Assembly (NCBI GenBank): GCA_963693085.1
Contig: OY856409.1
Coordinates: 1,616,607,711-1,616,671,710, forward strand
DNA from: Alisma plantago-aquatica
Taxonomy: Eukaryota > Streptophyta > Magnoliopsida > Alismatales > Alismataceae
Direction of reading: 5' to 3'
Length of the DNA stretch: 64,000 bases
Both the position numbers and the translations under genes were made by a program. Position 1 is the first letter of the stretch. Every line of letters starts with the position of its first letter. Shown here piece by piece: positions 45,861-59,200 of this stretch. A model generated the notes under the pieces. It ran no database searches and was not told the DNA's origin. It saw only the letters and a list, made by a program, of their open reading frames with translations.

Positions 45861-48180
45861 TATAATGAAAAACTACATAAATAGCCTATGAAATAACTAA
45901 AAATTTGTATGCATCAAAAGCCAATTATAATCTAGCTATTTTTACAACATGTCTGGAAAATTAAAAACATCAAATGATATTCCTAAAACCTTAAGTATCA
46001 CTAAGAGATCTATTCTAGACTACATTTCATGATCTCATAAACCACCTATGAGAAAACTGATGATCTGCTTCTCCTCTAAGAGTTGTATCCATTCCTTTAC
46101 CATGACTTACAAAAAAATTGTGTGTAGAGTGATGAGCTAGATACTCAATCAATTAATGATACAATTACATAAATAAATGTGCAAAATTATAATTCTCTAA
46201 TATATGAGGTAGTTTAGGAGTGTAAATAACTATAGATCATGTTAATGAAATTATACAAAATACTAAAAGGTTTGATATGCAATACTATAAACTAGGAAGA
46301 AGAAAGAAATCAGAGACTAAATTACATTTACATAATAGACATATGGGATACTAGCATTTCCTAATTACTAAATCTAACATCTATTTATGTGAACCTATTT
46401 TAACTTTGACCTTGAACTCACCGGTATTAACCATCTAAGAAAATGGAACTATTGTGTGTCTAATTGCACAATTCTTAAGGTAAACACATGACCTAACTAA
46501 ACTAATCTTAGTTTGCAATGAGGTTACCACATTTCACCTAATGATTGCTAATTATCTTCTCTAAAACTATGTCCCCATGTCCGAGGTACTTAGGAAGGGT
46601 ATCTGTAGTGTGAAAAGCCTCTAAATTGAGTGATGTAGTCCCTCTAGGACTAACACACAAAATAAACCAACTATGAAATACAAAATTGAGCTAAGCTAGA
46701 ACAACTAGTACCTAGCTGATTAGTGTTGCACTATCTATAAGGGAATGAGACTATTGGCACCCTGGGACTACATCACACTCTGATTAATACTTGATTAGTC
46801 TATACCATACAATCACATGTTTCACTTTTTTTCAAATATAGACCTCATGGGAAAATCTTCACAGTTTCCATGGTACTAATTACTACTAATTAGTAGTTCC
46901 AAGTGTTTTTGTTTACATTTAGAATGACTGCTAAGTAACTTGTATTACATTAACTAATTGAGCTTTACCTTATTCCACTTCCTTTCTTTGACTTAGTAGC
47001 TAAATACAAGTATAGGACATTACTTGGGTTTCATCATTTATTATTATTTCTAACTTACAATAATCATTCCAAACCATAACTTTAAATAATATTAGAATTC
47101 CTATGACATTTTGATAGTATTGCAGTTCAAGCAATAAAAAAATTCTACATTCCAAGATTCTCAAAAAATTCTCAAACAAATCCCTTAATTTCCTAATGCC
47201 CAAGATACATAAATTCATGTATTATTCATCTATTGTCACCATGAAATTAGATTTTTAGGCAATCTAAACTTCTCTTGTATTTATATCTTGACTGTAACAA
47301 GAGAGAAAATCTATGAATATATGAAAAATGCAGATGATGGATCACAAATTCCATACTAACTGAATCACTCACTCATCAATTACTCCCTCGAGCTAATAAA
47401 ATCTTGAGATAATACACTTTACTCTATAACTAAGTCAAATACTTAAGAACAGGGTCACACATTTAAGAACATGTTCAATGTTGGATCAAAATGAAGGGAG
47501 AGAAAAGAAAAAGGAAAAGAGTAGGAAATGAAAACTAAAATTTTTAATTCAACAAGAAAAAATCAAACAACTTATAACTTTTTTAATACAAAAAAGAAAA
47601 ACAAATATAGTTATACTACTAAGATGAATACGGGAGTGATAAATGTCATTCTAATAAGAATGTGGGGTATATCTTGTATAATAATATAATGAGATCATGT
47701 CTACATCTTAGTAGGTAATCCAAAGTTAGGAAACCATAATTTGATCTTAGCAATATTAAATGTACTACTAATAAAAGGGAAAACCAAGTTCAATTTTCTC
47801 ATAATAAGGGGCTATTTCAAGACTAAAGTGATAGTTTCCATTATAAGAAAACTCCATTGGGATCAAGTACCCTTCCCAACTGCCGTTGCATTGATAAATT
47901 TAGGATCTAATAACATTCTTAAGTGTACGTGTGGTTCTTTGTAACTGACAAATGATGAATGAATATTCATCATACTTATATTGTGATTACTATACCATTT
48001 TGCATTTCTATTCTTAGTTTGCCTTAGAAATAAATTCATCTATTCCTATTTATATTTATTGTTAAATTGATAGGGTTTTGGTATGTTTTTCAAATTCCTT
48101 TGAAACTTTATCTCTACACCATGTTTGATTAAACTAAATCAACCATTCATCAATTCTTAAACACCTATTGAGATCTAGTG
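45861..48180. other. AT-rich interval, no feature recognised
   Basis: About 2.3 kb without conserved domains or LTR ends. Short frames occur but are not convincing genes. Confidence 0.5.
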
Positions 48181-49127
48181 ACTAATAGTTAAGCATATGA
48201 CCTCCTCTATTGATTAACCAATGATCAACTAGGAGAAACATGGCCAGACTCAACAACGATCAAGGGTTGTTTCTCAACCACAATGATCCTTACCATGGGA
48301 CTCAATCATTACTGATGGACCTCCAACTACTTGACAACACATCATAGTCGAGAAACATATTTCACCTACCTCCATCACACTCAATCAAAGACCTTGATCG
48401 ATCACCATGTTGATTAAACAATATCATCTCCCAATGGAATAAAATTGAGCAAGAAAATGGCTGATTGGCCTGATTTAGAATTCAACATTTTTGGACCGAG
48501 ACAACAATTGATCACCTTGATCGACGCTAGTAATCAACCTCCATCTTCATTGAACATCCAATAATTGATCATCCAATCAACTTTACCTATCGATCTACAC
48601 TACCAAACCTTCAACTTAATATGTGGTGCCCTTAACAATCAACCAAGTCAAATAACCTCCTAGGAGATCAACCTCAAGTGATTGACCACCACACCTATCA
48701 TGCACTCACTGCTCGAGCGCCATTGATAGACCTATAACTTAGGTAGAGCATCTAAGGCTCCTGACCTGGTTTAATGGCTAAACATACTTGTTTGATTTAA
48801 TTGGGTGCTTATTTTCATAATTAAACCTTAGAATATGCTTTGATATTAGTTAACAAAGCTATATTTCAAATTTGGTCCACATTGGACTCCGTTTGCTTAA
48901 TTTTTTCAAATTTATGTACTTGTGTGGACCTTCATAAAATTTTCCCTTTACTAGGGATCTAACATCAATTTTAACACAAGTATATATTACTTCACGATAT
49001 TCTTCATAATTTAATAAATTTGTCTTATTTGAATGCTTTGGAACCTTATTGCATCAAGATATTAATCCTTGATGTTCGTTTTGTATGGAAGTGAAGGTAT
49101 TTGCACCTTCTGATGCTTGTTTGGGTT
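48181..49127. other. GATCGA-rich interval, LTR-like, unassigned
   Basis: Many TTGATCGATCACC, GATCGACG and AATCAACCTCC motifs occur to about 48750, then ordinary AT-rich sequence. Similar GATCGACC-rich text flanks the Sirevirus at 51580-51783 and 62996-63400, which suggests parts of one older repeat split by later insertions. Confidence 0.4.
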
Positions 49128-49735
49128 TAACAACTGATGGTTTTCCTTGAGAGATGTCAACCTATGGCTTCACTAGGTGTGCTAATTGATGGTTTTCCTT
49201 GAGGGATGTCAACTGATTGTTGCACTAGGTGTGCAAACTAATGATTTTCCTTGAGGGATGTCAATCGACAGTTGCGATGGGTGTGCAAACCAATGGTTTT
49301 CCTTGAGGGATGCCAATCTATGGGTGTGCAAACTAATGGTTATCCTCGAGGAATGTCAATCGATTGTTGCACTGGGTGTGCAAACCAATGGTTTTCCTTG
49401 AGGGATGTCAATCTATAGTTGCACTGATAGTGCAAACTAATGGTATTCCTTGAGGTATGTCAATCGATGGTTTCACTGGGTGTGCAAACCAGTCATTTTC
49501 CTTGAGGGGAGTCAACTAATGGTTGCATTGGGTGTCCAAATAAATGGGTTTCACTGAGAATGTCAATGAATGGTTGCATTGGGTGTGCAAACCAATGGTT
49601 TTCCTTGAGATATGTCAATCGATGGTTGCATTGGGTGTGCAAACCAATGGTTTTCCTTGAGGGATGTCAACCGATGGTTGCATTGGGCATGCAAACCAAT
49701 GATTTTCCTTGAGGGCTACAAATCAATGGAGGTCC
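49128..49735. repeat. 52-57 bp minisatellite, about 11 copies
   Basis: The unit is ATGGTTTTCCTTGAGGGATG, TCAATCGATGGTTGCA, then (C/T)TGGGTGTGCAAACCA. Copies vary by a few bases and small deletions (for example one shortened near 49310). The sequence on both sides is unrelated. The strand of function is unknown and the phase has no open frame. Confidence 0.9.
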
Positions 49736-51545
49736 TGGCTGTGTAAGCATATGGAACGCTTGACTTTTGACTGATGGTATAGCAGTTTGTGACCTTTAAC
49801 CTTCTTTCTCTCTCCTCATAGATATAAATACCCCTCCCCTCTTCCCTAAAACAAACCTTTCTGCCCCAAACCCACTCTTACTGATGGAGACCACCTGAAA
49901 CTAGCGGTTGGTGAAGGAAGAGCTTCTCAATGTTGAAGCTTTGCTAGGTTGTGGTTGCATGTTGTTATAGGACTTGTATCTAGCCCTTCTAGGACTAATC
50001 GAAGCTTTCTTGCCTAGTTTCTTGCTTCGTGGATGTAAGATCTTCTCCCCTGATCTCATTTTCTTGTTGTCTTCTTTCTTCTCTCTTATTTCATGGACGG
50101 AATCCATGGTGTTCCTAGCTGGAAACTCGTACACATGGATGAAGGACTCTCTTTATTTTCTCTTTTTCTATAGGTCTAGACCCCATTTTTAAAGATAAGA
50201 GCTACCTTGGAGCTTTTGGAGTGCAAAGCTTGGGTTTTACCTTATATTCCTCATGATACCTTGTTGTTTGGAGATTCTTCTTCACCTTAAGGCAAGTGAT
50301 ATAACCACTAATATGTTTCTTGCCTACCTGTAACCTTTTATATGTAAATCTTGTTCCAGAAAACACGTAATGTGAGAAAAGATGGCCTTTTGTGCACTAG
50401 TTGATATGAGAATTATGATGATACAAGTTTCTAAGTCTTTCTTAGACCCTATGAACGTTTCTTCTACTATGAAAGATCTTTTCCTCGAACATGCAAGGTC
50501 TAAAATATGAAAATATTGGTGTTATGACTTCTCAAAATTTCATATATGTGATGTTTTGGTACCCAATGTACATAAGTATGACCCACAATTTAAGCCTTAC
50601 TATGTAGTGGTTAATCGATGGTGGTTATAATGCTTTTATTCATTATTTTGGTGTTGAAATGATAATTGGACAAAATCATAATACTAAAAGTAGCTCATTC
50701 ATGCTAGGATTTGAACATATAAGTACCTAATTCTTGGAGATACCATAACTTTTACATCCGATGCAATTATATGCTGAAATTTTAGGTAATATATTGTCAA
50801 TGACTACTTAAGCTTTTGGTAAAGTTTAAGAGGATAACGATGTTCCTACAAGAAGTTATTACTATTTTCCCTAAATGACATTTTGGGCCATTATGCACCC
50901 TAGTTTGAGATCAAGTCCTTTTTATGGATAGGAATGGATGTATATACCATGATGGAGTAACATGGAACATTTTTGATACATTTTATATCTTCTAAATTTG
51001 TGATCTACAATTTATCTTTGTAAGCATACTATAGGAGCTTGTATGTAACTTAGTTGATGCAATCAAAATACTTAAATCACATAATTAATGAAGTGTAACC
51101 CTAACCATGTAGTGCCCTGAGACCGTAGAACTATCTCCATGTCAAACTTGATGGATAGTGAAACAAGTAATCCTAAGAGGAGATTGGAGTCATATACTAT
51201 TGAGTATATGCAGGTGCAAGGAGGGTATATTTCTGCCATCCAGATCCTAAAGTTTTGGAGAGCGGTTGAGGCTGTGTCTCAGAGTTAATATGTGTGAGAG
51301 CAACTACAGTTGTAGCTCAGATTTTTAGGGTTTATACCCTAATTTCTAGTGTCATGGCTTGTGTACCCAGTACAGACTAGGATGTTTACTAGTTGGACCT
51401 TTGTACAAATATTACTTTTGAAATGTTTGGAAAAAAATCTTTGGTTTTAATTATATACCATTTTGGTAATGTGGTTAATTAAGGTTTGATTGGTGTTTTA
51501 CTTTTGAGTGATCTCATTTAGTGTGACGGGTTGCCATATAGTAGC
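49736..51545 (+). repeat. Solo-LTR-like block with promoter, unassigned
   Basis: A TATA box (TATAAATA at 49823-49830, plus) follows a CT-rich stretch and precedes a leader-like sequence. The end at about 51350-51530 (TTGGTTTTAATTATATACC, GTGTGACGGGTTGCC) resembles the U5 end of Tekay/Del LTRs, including the giant LTR here (CAGTGACGG near its sense end). No primer site, gag or terminal pairing was found, so this may be a solo or broken LTR. Confidence 0.35.
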
Positions 51546-51778
51546 TACCACGCTCAAGAAGTAGCAATGAATTGACCTAACATCAATGAGTATCCATCAA
51601 CATGTACCCATGATCAAAGGTCTCCGTGAAGTAACACCCATTGACCTTGAGGTCGAAAACTCTACCCAACTCAACTGGTCCATGATCGACCTTTACTTCT
51701 CGAGCAAGAAACCAAGCAACCATGTTGTGATTATCAATCCACAACTACGAGCCTATCTAACAACAGACATTTGACCTC

Positions 51779-51783
51779 AACCC
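51779..51783. other. Target site duplication AACCC (left)
   Basis: Identical to 62991-62995. Confidence 0.93.
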
Positions 51784-52618
51784 TGTTGGATCGATGGGCT
51801 CTAGAGGGGGGAGTGAATAGAGCTACACACACTTCACAAAATCAATTAGACCACCAATTTAAACTTAATGCAGAAACTGAAACAAATGAAAATTTGATGT
51901 CCTAATCTAGCATTCAAAACAAGGATAAGAGACAAGGGATATTCTAGTACTAGGACATGTGGTTTAGAGAGGTTCCACGTCCTAAACTTAGGAACAATGT
52001 CAGTCATCTACCTAGAGTTGGTTAGACTCTAGGATTTGCAACTTGGTTCTCTTATATATCACAATAAGATTACAAGATACATAAACCACACAACCAAGGA
52101 CTTAATTTCTCAAGCTAAGATCTTCTACCTTTCCAAGGACTTACCCACGAAGCAAGATTCTTCAGCCTTCTTCAAAGGACTTACCCAATCTTACCTTAGT
52201 CTTCAGCCTTGCAGGATTTACCTATCTCACTTGAGCTTTGCCTTGCACCTCTCCTTCTCTTAGAGAGCTTCTCCACGTTTCACCTTCACCAAGGGATCTG
52301 GAGCAGCAAGCTATCTTCATTCTAGAAGAACAACCATCATCTTCACCTTCACTCGGGGAAGACCAGCAACAACCTCTCTTTCACTTGGAGGAGCAACTTC
52401 AATCAATCTTCAAAGGGAATAGGAGGTAGGAAGAGAGAAAGGAGAGCTGTACACCATACAAGGGATAACTCTCATACATAGGGACCTAACTCACTCATAA
52501 CTCATAAATTTATTTTGAAGGTAGAGAGAGAAAGGGGCTCAAGGGCTTGAAACACTCTCAACTAAGCTAGCACCAAGTTTGCAATGGAAGAGCAGCTTGG
52601 AATGAACTCCAAGGGGGT

Positions 52619-52628
52619 CTATTTATAG
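52619..52628 (-). promoter_or_regulatory. TATA box in Sirevirus LTR
   Basis: The minus strand reads CTATAAATAG; also at 62283-62292 in the 5' LTR. Confidence 0.8.
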
Positions 52629-52765
52629 TTGAGGGTGTCCCTTTAAGTTGTGGGACACTTGGATACAAAAATAGCCATTTTTTGTTCAAGAAAATGACTC
52701 TATTTTTGCCCAAAACACTTCACCAACGGTCACATCACTTTTTTCTACAAATTCCGTACAATGCA

Positions 52766-52994
52766 ATCGGTCGAGTTTCAATAGGGGTAACTCGACCGAT
52801 CAAGTAAAAGACAAAACCTATATTCAAATGATCGGTCGAGTTTGTCCTGACAAAACTCGACCGACCATTTAAACTCGAAATGGTCAGTGACCTGATCGGT
52901 CGAGTTCTGTGCAAGCACAACTCGACCAATGCAATCTTCAAAAAATTGACCAAGGACTGATCGGTCGAGTTTCAAGCCAGGGAAACTCGACCGA
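52766..52994. repeat. Four-hairpin array in U3 (TCGGTCGAG core)
   Basis: Inverted repeats at 52766-52800, 52831-52865, 52894-52929 and 52959-52994, each with arms ATCGGTCGAGTTT and AAACTCGACCGAT around a loop of about 8-12 bases. Arms are nearly perfect while loops are unrelated. The counterpart lies at about 62429-62661 in the other LTR. Confidence 0.92.
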
Positions 52995-53326
52995 CCAAGT
53001 GCCTATAATCAATTTTCTAATTTGCATTTAAAAGTTATTAGCACTTGGTGAATTTTGTCCCAAACATTTTTCTCTTCTAAGTTACAAGTCAGTTCATCAT
53101 TACAAGTGATTACATAGATGTTCTAAGGTCATTTACATAGAAAACCCAAAATGTACACTTGTAGCCATTTTGACTTGAACTTGACCCATTCTAGGGCTTT
53201 GTATATTAGATCCTTTTCATGTACCTAATGCCTGCAAACAATCTTAAACACCCATATTAGATACATATGAGTGGAATGGTTAAGTCATTATCAAAATATA
53301 GGTAATGTATAACCTCTAGGTCAACA

Positions 53327-53341
53327 TTCTCCCCCTTTTTG
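53327..53341 (-). other. Polypurine tract
   Basis: The sense strand reads TCAAAAAGGGGGAGAA against the 3' LTR; same design as at 13393. Confidence 0.9.
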
Positions 53342-54031
53342 ACAATGAAAAACCATTCCTCAAACATATTGAAAAGGATAAGAAAGTTATACCTTTGCCT
53401 TGTGAATTAGGGGGATTCATGATAAGAACAATTTGAATTGATCCCCCTCAAACTATGCTTCCTCTCACCTGCATGTTAGTTTATCTACACATAGCAATAC
53501 CAATATCCGTGTACTATGTAATCTTTTGCAAGTCACATGATCAACAACAAATTAACAAGAAAAGGATCACCTAAGCAAGAAAGCAATAGTATAACAACAA
53601 GAAGCAATATGATTGAGTCTCAAATCACGAGATATTTCTCCTCCTTTTGACATTATCAAAAAGGTAGGGGGTAGAAGAGCAAAAAACTAGGTCTTCTTCA
53701 AAACTCAACCAAACATACATGCAAGGTAGTAAACAACAATATAAAAGCATATAGCACACAACCACGGAGGAGAACACACAATCCAAGTCAGAATCAAAAT
53801 ATAGCTCAAAAAGAACCAAGCATAAGATAGAACAGAGTACATAGGAAAAGTGCATATGTAGCAGATTACAACTCAAATACAGGTCCTCATGAAAGCAATT
53901 ACAACCATAAGCGAGAAAATAGAGATAAGAAAATAGTACAACTCAGAATAATATGCCAGGATGTTTCTTATACAAAAGAGTCTAGAAAGAAGTATATGAT
54001 TGACATGCTAGACTAGAAGCTAAGAAACCAC
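53342..54031. other. 3' non-coding region of Sirevirus
   Basis: A-rich on the plus strand with a second purine tract (sense GGAGGAGAAATA around 53637). No coding motif seen. Confidence 0.7.
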
Positions 54032-55672
54032 CTAAATATCTAAGCTATCGATATCTATGGTATCATCGTCCTCACCAGGGTGGTAGTCCTCATCCCCGTC
54101 TGAAGGCGGAGCAGCAGTTCTAGCATCAGAACCAACACCATCACCACCATATTCATCGGAAGCATCCTCACCATCACTGTCTTCAACATCAGCATCCTCA
54201 GCCTGGTCGGGCATCTCCTCGTCATCAGGAGGACCAAAAGAACGACCGGTCCAGTGGGCATTTTGCTTGGCCCATGACATACCAAGAGAAAGAAGCTCCT
54301 TGGCTTGTGGGAAGGACATAGAAGAGTCTCCCAAGGAGGTGAGCAGAGTGGCCAGGGGGCGAGCAGGTAACGACAGGAACATAAGATTAGAACTATCAGC
54401 AGCATACGGTGGCGGAGCGGCAACAGAAGGGTCGGGAGCATGGTAGTAATGCTCGTATGCATAAGAAGCATAAGCACTACCTGGGTATGGCTGGTAGGTG
54501 GGGTAAGGTGAAACACAAGATAGGTTCATGGTGGACATGATTGAACACAAATCCTGGTGCATGCATTCCTGAACCTGATGGTTGTACGCCTGTTCATGCA
54601 TCATATATCCCAGAAGGGTTTCATTTGATGCACGGAAGGATGCATGGCTAGGTCGGGGATGTGACTGCGGAGGTGGAGAATGGGTAGAGGAGGGTGGAGC
54701 AGCAGAGGCAGAGGCAAAAGCAGAAGCAGAAGCACCAGAGGCAGGAGAAAACACAGGGACAACCTTCTGAAGAGTGGTTTCACTAATACAAACTCCTTTT
54801 CTAGCAACTAGGTAATGGAAGTCAGAAAAGAGGGATTTATCAGTGGTGAACTGGAAAAGACCACAGATTAGAGCTGGGTAAGGAGGCTAGGTGCCTTTGG
54901 TGTTTTTGCGGGTGTCGAAATAGGTCATGTGGTGCAAGATATATCTAGCCCATTTGACACCGATATTGTTCAGCAAACAATACATAATGACTGCGGTGTT
55001 TTCCGCAATGTCCGTTTGATTTTGCTTAGGATGGACATTTAAGTTAATCACCAAGGCTAGTATGCACCTCCGAAGGTCAAGAGAGGATGAAGTCAGGGTT
55101 GACTTCTTCTTATAGGCCACATTAGGTTTCTTTAAAAACTGATGAATGTCCGGTAGCGTCAATTCATGGTGATTATAAAAACCTTCTGGGTCAAGAAGAT
55201 CGAAATACTATCCATAGTCCTTACGCCAAGTGGTGTTTTCCTCGTCTCTAGCAAAAAAGAGATTTAATATATCCTCGGAGATTTGGAAATAGCGACTGGC
55301 GATCATGGAATTCAGAACTAATTTAGTATTTGGCGGGGGAACAAGCGAATCATAGTTCCAACGCAGGTTTGCGTAGAACTCGTGTACTGCCTTTGTGCTA
55401 GACATGTGATTGTTAAAGCAGTCATGTTCGATCACAAGAGCGGACAAGTGATGGCTGGCGAGAAGCCTCGAAACAGAGGTAATAACCGCTTGAAAACGAT
55501 TGGGGTCAACCAAGGGGAAAAATAGAAAAGGAGATCGGGGAAGAAGATCCTTATACCTATTTACCACCTCAATAGACACAAAAGAGGTGTTATCGAACAT
55601 AATCAAGCGATTAGTCGAGGAGGAGGCTTGAGCATTGCCGGGAGCAACATGTTTTCATCTATGGGAAGCCAT
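54032..55672 (-). pseudogene. Sirevirus additional (env-like) ORF
   Basis: This is a single minus-strand frame of 546 codons starting MASHR at 55670-55672. Sireviruses carry such a gene after pol; it has been called env-like, but its role is unproven. The N-terminal part (HEFYANLRWNYDSLV, ASRYFQISEDILNLFF, then TLPDIHQFLKKPN, MYCLLNNIGVKWARYILHHM) resembles the plant transposon protein domain (Pfam PF20167 as I recall it). The middle is Ala/Pro/Ser-rich and the C-terminus is acidic (EDADVEDSDGED, HPGEDDDTIDIDSLDI). In-frame stops at 55655-55657, 55208-55210 and 54887-54889; no frameshift. No clear signal peptide or membrane segment is seen. Confidence 0.85.
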
Positions 55673-56298
55673 GAAAATGAAAACAAGGAGAAAAACGTGC
55701 ACACAAGCAAGATCAAACCTCAAACGCCGAAGAAACACCACCATGAGTGCCCGGGGAGGTCAAGAACGGGGTTGTTAGGTCGCCCTAGGGTTAGGAACGG
55801 GAGGTTTAGGGCTGGGTGTGAGAGCTTAGGGCTTGGAAGCAAGGAATCAGTCGGCTATTTTCTAGTTGCAAGGGAAAATAGTCAGCCAATCCTAACTTTT
55901 AAGTTGGCTCAGCCCGTCGATCGATTGAGTTCTGGGGTGGCAAACTCGACCGAACGGTCCACTGAAGAACTGCTCTCGGCTCCTGATCGGTCGAGTTTTC
56001 CAGGGTGAAAACTCGACCGAAGGTCAACCTGACCTAATAGTCTCATTCTTAGATTCTAGCCATATACATGCCAATTAAATTCATTTTTCCATTTTATTAT
56101 GCATAATTAACATACTTAGGCACATTTAGCTCATCATTGGGCACTATTTAGCGATAAAACACAAAATTTGATAAAAACCCAAAAACAAGCAAAAACTATG
56201 CATGTTGACAGGCAATTTAAGCACAAACAAGCATATATAGGCAAAGCAAGGTGAAGATAGACATGAGCAAGCATACAGGAAAGAGACAACTAGCTAGA
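55673..56298. other. Spacer between pol and additional ORF with two hairpins
   Basis: Inverted repeats at 55921-55953 and 55986-56020 carry the TCGGTCGAG/CTCGACCGA core of the LTR hairpins. They lie upstream of the additional ORF in the sense direction, which could serve a second promoter; no TATA decamer is present. Equivalent hairpins occur at 14799-14899. Confidence 0.8.
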
Positions 56299-59200
56299 TT
56301 ACATGGAAACATCATTCAAATCAACAATAAGTAGTTTAGATCGAATAAAATTAAATTGATCTCTAGCTAGAGGTTTTGTAAAGATATCTGCCAACTGATT
56401 TTATGTGTCCACATGTGTGATATAGATATCTTTCTTGGCAATGTGGTCACGAAGAAAATGATGACGAACCTCTATATGCTTGGCTATACTATGCAATATA
56501 GGATTGTACGATAGATTAATTGCACTATTATTGTCACAAAAGATAGGAGAAGCATCAAAAAATATATTGAAATCTTGGAGCATTTTCTTCATCCACAGGA
56601 CCTGTGCACAACAACTCCCAGCTGCAATGTATTCAGCTTTGGTAGTTGATAATGCCACTGTACTTTGTTTCTTGGAGAACCAAGACACTAAGCATGGTCC
56701 TAGAAGGAAGCAAGTGCCACTTGTGCACTTTCTATCAACCAAACACCCTGCGTAATCCGCATCACTAAATGCTTTAAGAGTAAAATCCCTTGATTTAGGA
56801 TACCATAGTCCAAAATTTTGGGTTGTGGCTAAGTACCTCAAAATCCTCTTAACAGTAGTGAGATGCGACTTCTTAGGGCTAGATTGAAAGCGAGCGCACA
56901 AGACAACACTAAACATAATATCAGGTCTAGAGGCAGTTAAATAAAGTAAACTTCCAATCATACCTCTATAGATCTTCTCATCTACCTTTTCACCTTCTTC
57001 ATCTTTGTCAAGTTTGGCGGTGTTTGACATGGGTGTATCCATTGGCTTCATGTTCTCCATCCCAAAGCGCTTGAGTAGTTCACTTGTGTACTTGCCTTAG
57101 TTGATGAAGTTTCCTTCTTTTGTTTTCTTGATTTGAAAGTCGAGGAAGAAGGTTAACTCACCCATCATGCTCATTTCAAACTCACTCTGCATAAGAGAAC
57201 TAAACTCCTTGCAAAGATCAAGGCCAATTCCACCAAAAATGATACCATCAACATATATTTGAATTATAAGAAAATGGTTAGAAGTGTGTTTTAGAAACAA
57301 GGTAGAATCAAATTTGCCCATGACATACCCGTTATCTAACAAAAAGTTCTTTAGTTTCTCATACCAAGCTCGAGGTGCTTGTTTGAGTCCATAGAGAGCT
57401 TTTTGCAACAAATAAACATGATTGGGTAATTTGTCATTTTCAAAGACCGGAGGTTGAGCAACAAATACTTCCTCCTCGATTGTACCATTCAAAAACGCAC
57501 TTCTAACATCCATTTGATATAACAAGAAATTTTTGTAACTAGCAAAGGCAAGTAGCATACGAATAAATTCTAATCTAGCAACAGGAGCATAAGTTTCATC
57601 AAAGTCAATACCTTACTGTTGGTTGTAACCTTGTGCCACTAACCTTGCTTTGTTTCTTACCACTTTTCCTTGCTCATCTAGCTTGTTGTGGTAGACCCAT
57701 TTGGTGCCAATGATTTTTCTATCACTTGGTCTTGGCACTAAGGTCCACACATGATTTTTCTCAAATTGCTCAAGCTCTTCTTGCATGGCAAGGATCCACT
57801 CATCATCACCAAGGGCTTCTTTGATGTTCTTTGTCTATAGTTGGGAGATGAAGGCACTATCTGCTTGTTCTTTGTTGTGAGCAGCTCGTGTCCTCACTCT
57901 CTCGAATGGGTTTCCAATGATCAACTCCTTGGGGTGATTCTTTGCAAAGCAGGGAGTGGGATCCTTCTTTTCTTCTACTTCTTCTTCTATCACCTGCTTA
58001 CCTTTATTTTTGATGTTGAGGTCTTTTAATATGGGAATCAATTCATCTGCAACATCATCATCACCAATATGCTTGCCAACAATAGGGTTAGTTTCAATAA
58101 ACTTAACATTGATAGATTCTTCAATTTTAGACAATTCAATGTTGAATACTCTATATGCCCTGCTAGTAGTGCTATAGCCTAGGAAGAAAGCCTTATAGGA
58201 TTTCAGATCAAACTTGTCGAGAGAATCCTTCATGTTTAAAACAAAACAAGGACATCCAAAAACATGAATGAAATCAATAGACGGCTTCCTACCACACCAT
58301 AGTTCATAGGGGATTTTCTTGAAAGAAGGGTGTGTGAAAACTCAATTTTGCACAAAACATGACGTGCTAACAGTTTCAGCCCAAAACTTCTTAGGAGTGT
58401 CATACTCAAGAAGCATGGTACTAGCCATCTCTTGTAGAGACCTATTCTTCCTATCAACAACCCCATTTTGTTGAGGCGTGCGAGGAGAAGAGAAATTATG
58501 CGAATAACCAAGTTTTTCACAAAAACACTCAAAAAGATCATTTTCAAATTCTCCCGCATGATCACTACTGATAGAAACAATTCGACAAGAAGCTTCATTT
58601 TCAACCCATTTACAAAAGCTTGAGAAAACATCAAGAGTATCACTTTTAGAAACGAGAAAGAAAGTCCAAGTATATCGAGAGAAATCATCAACAATAACAA
58701 GACAATACTTGGAACCACGAAGCGTTTGTGTTCTCATTGGTCCGAATAGATCAATATGAAGAAGTTCAAGAACTCTCTTGGTACTCATGACTCTTTTGGA
58801 TTTGAAGGAAGATTTGGTTTGTTTCCCTTGTGTACAAGGTTGGCATTCCTCATCCTTATCAAAATCCAATTTAGGAAGTCCTCGAACCAAATCCTTTTTG
58901 TTCAACTTCTTCATTTGATGCAAATTCACATGACCCAAACGATGATGCCAAAGAGAAAGATCATTTTTATCCACAAACAAGCATCTATTAAGTATGGGCT
59001 TAAGAGCATCAAGAATAATAACATAAAGATTACCATTTCTAGTTCCCTTATATATAACATTGTAGGATAGGGAATCTAGAAGCAAGCATTCTAAAGAAGT
59101 AAACAACACAAGATATCCATTGTCACATAGTTGACTAACACTAATTAAATTGTGATGTAGGCCATCAACAAGCAACACATTTTTAATACATACTTCATTG

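Larger units (their letters stand above)
51784..53326 (-). repeat. 3' LTR of full-length Sirevirus
   Basis: Bounded by TGTTGGATCG and TAGGTCAACA. U3 holds four hairpins (52766-52994), the TATA decamer lies at 52619-52628, and a leader with AAGGACTTACCCA repeats follows. The leader style is shared with the LTR at 11761 although overall sequence differs. Confidence 0.95.

Noticed and set aside
49128..49735. CRISPR-like regular repeats
   Set aside because: Units are contiguous with no unique spacers, the host is a plant, and no cas gene is present; it is a minisatellite.
54055..54516. 153-codon minus-strand frame rich in Leu/Met
   Set aside because: It is a shifted reading of the additional ORF of the Sirevirus.
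58236..58718. 160-codon frame overlapping integrase
   Set aside because: It is an out-of-frame shadow; the catalytic motifs are in the 58342-59355 frame.
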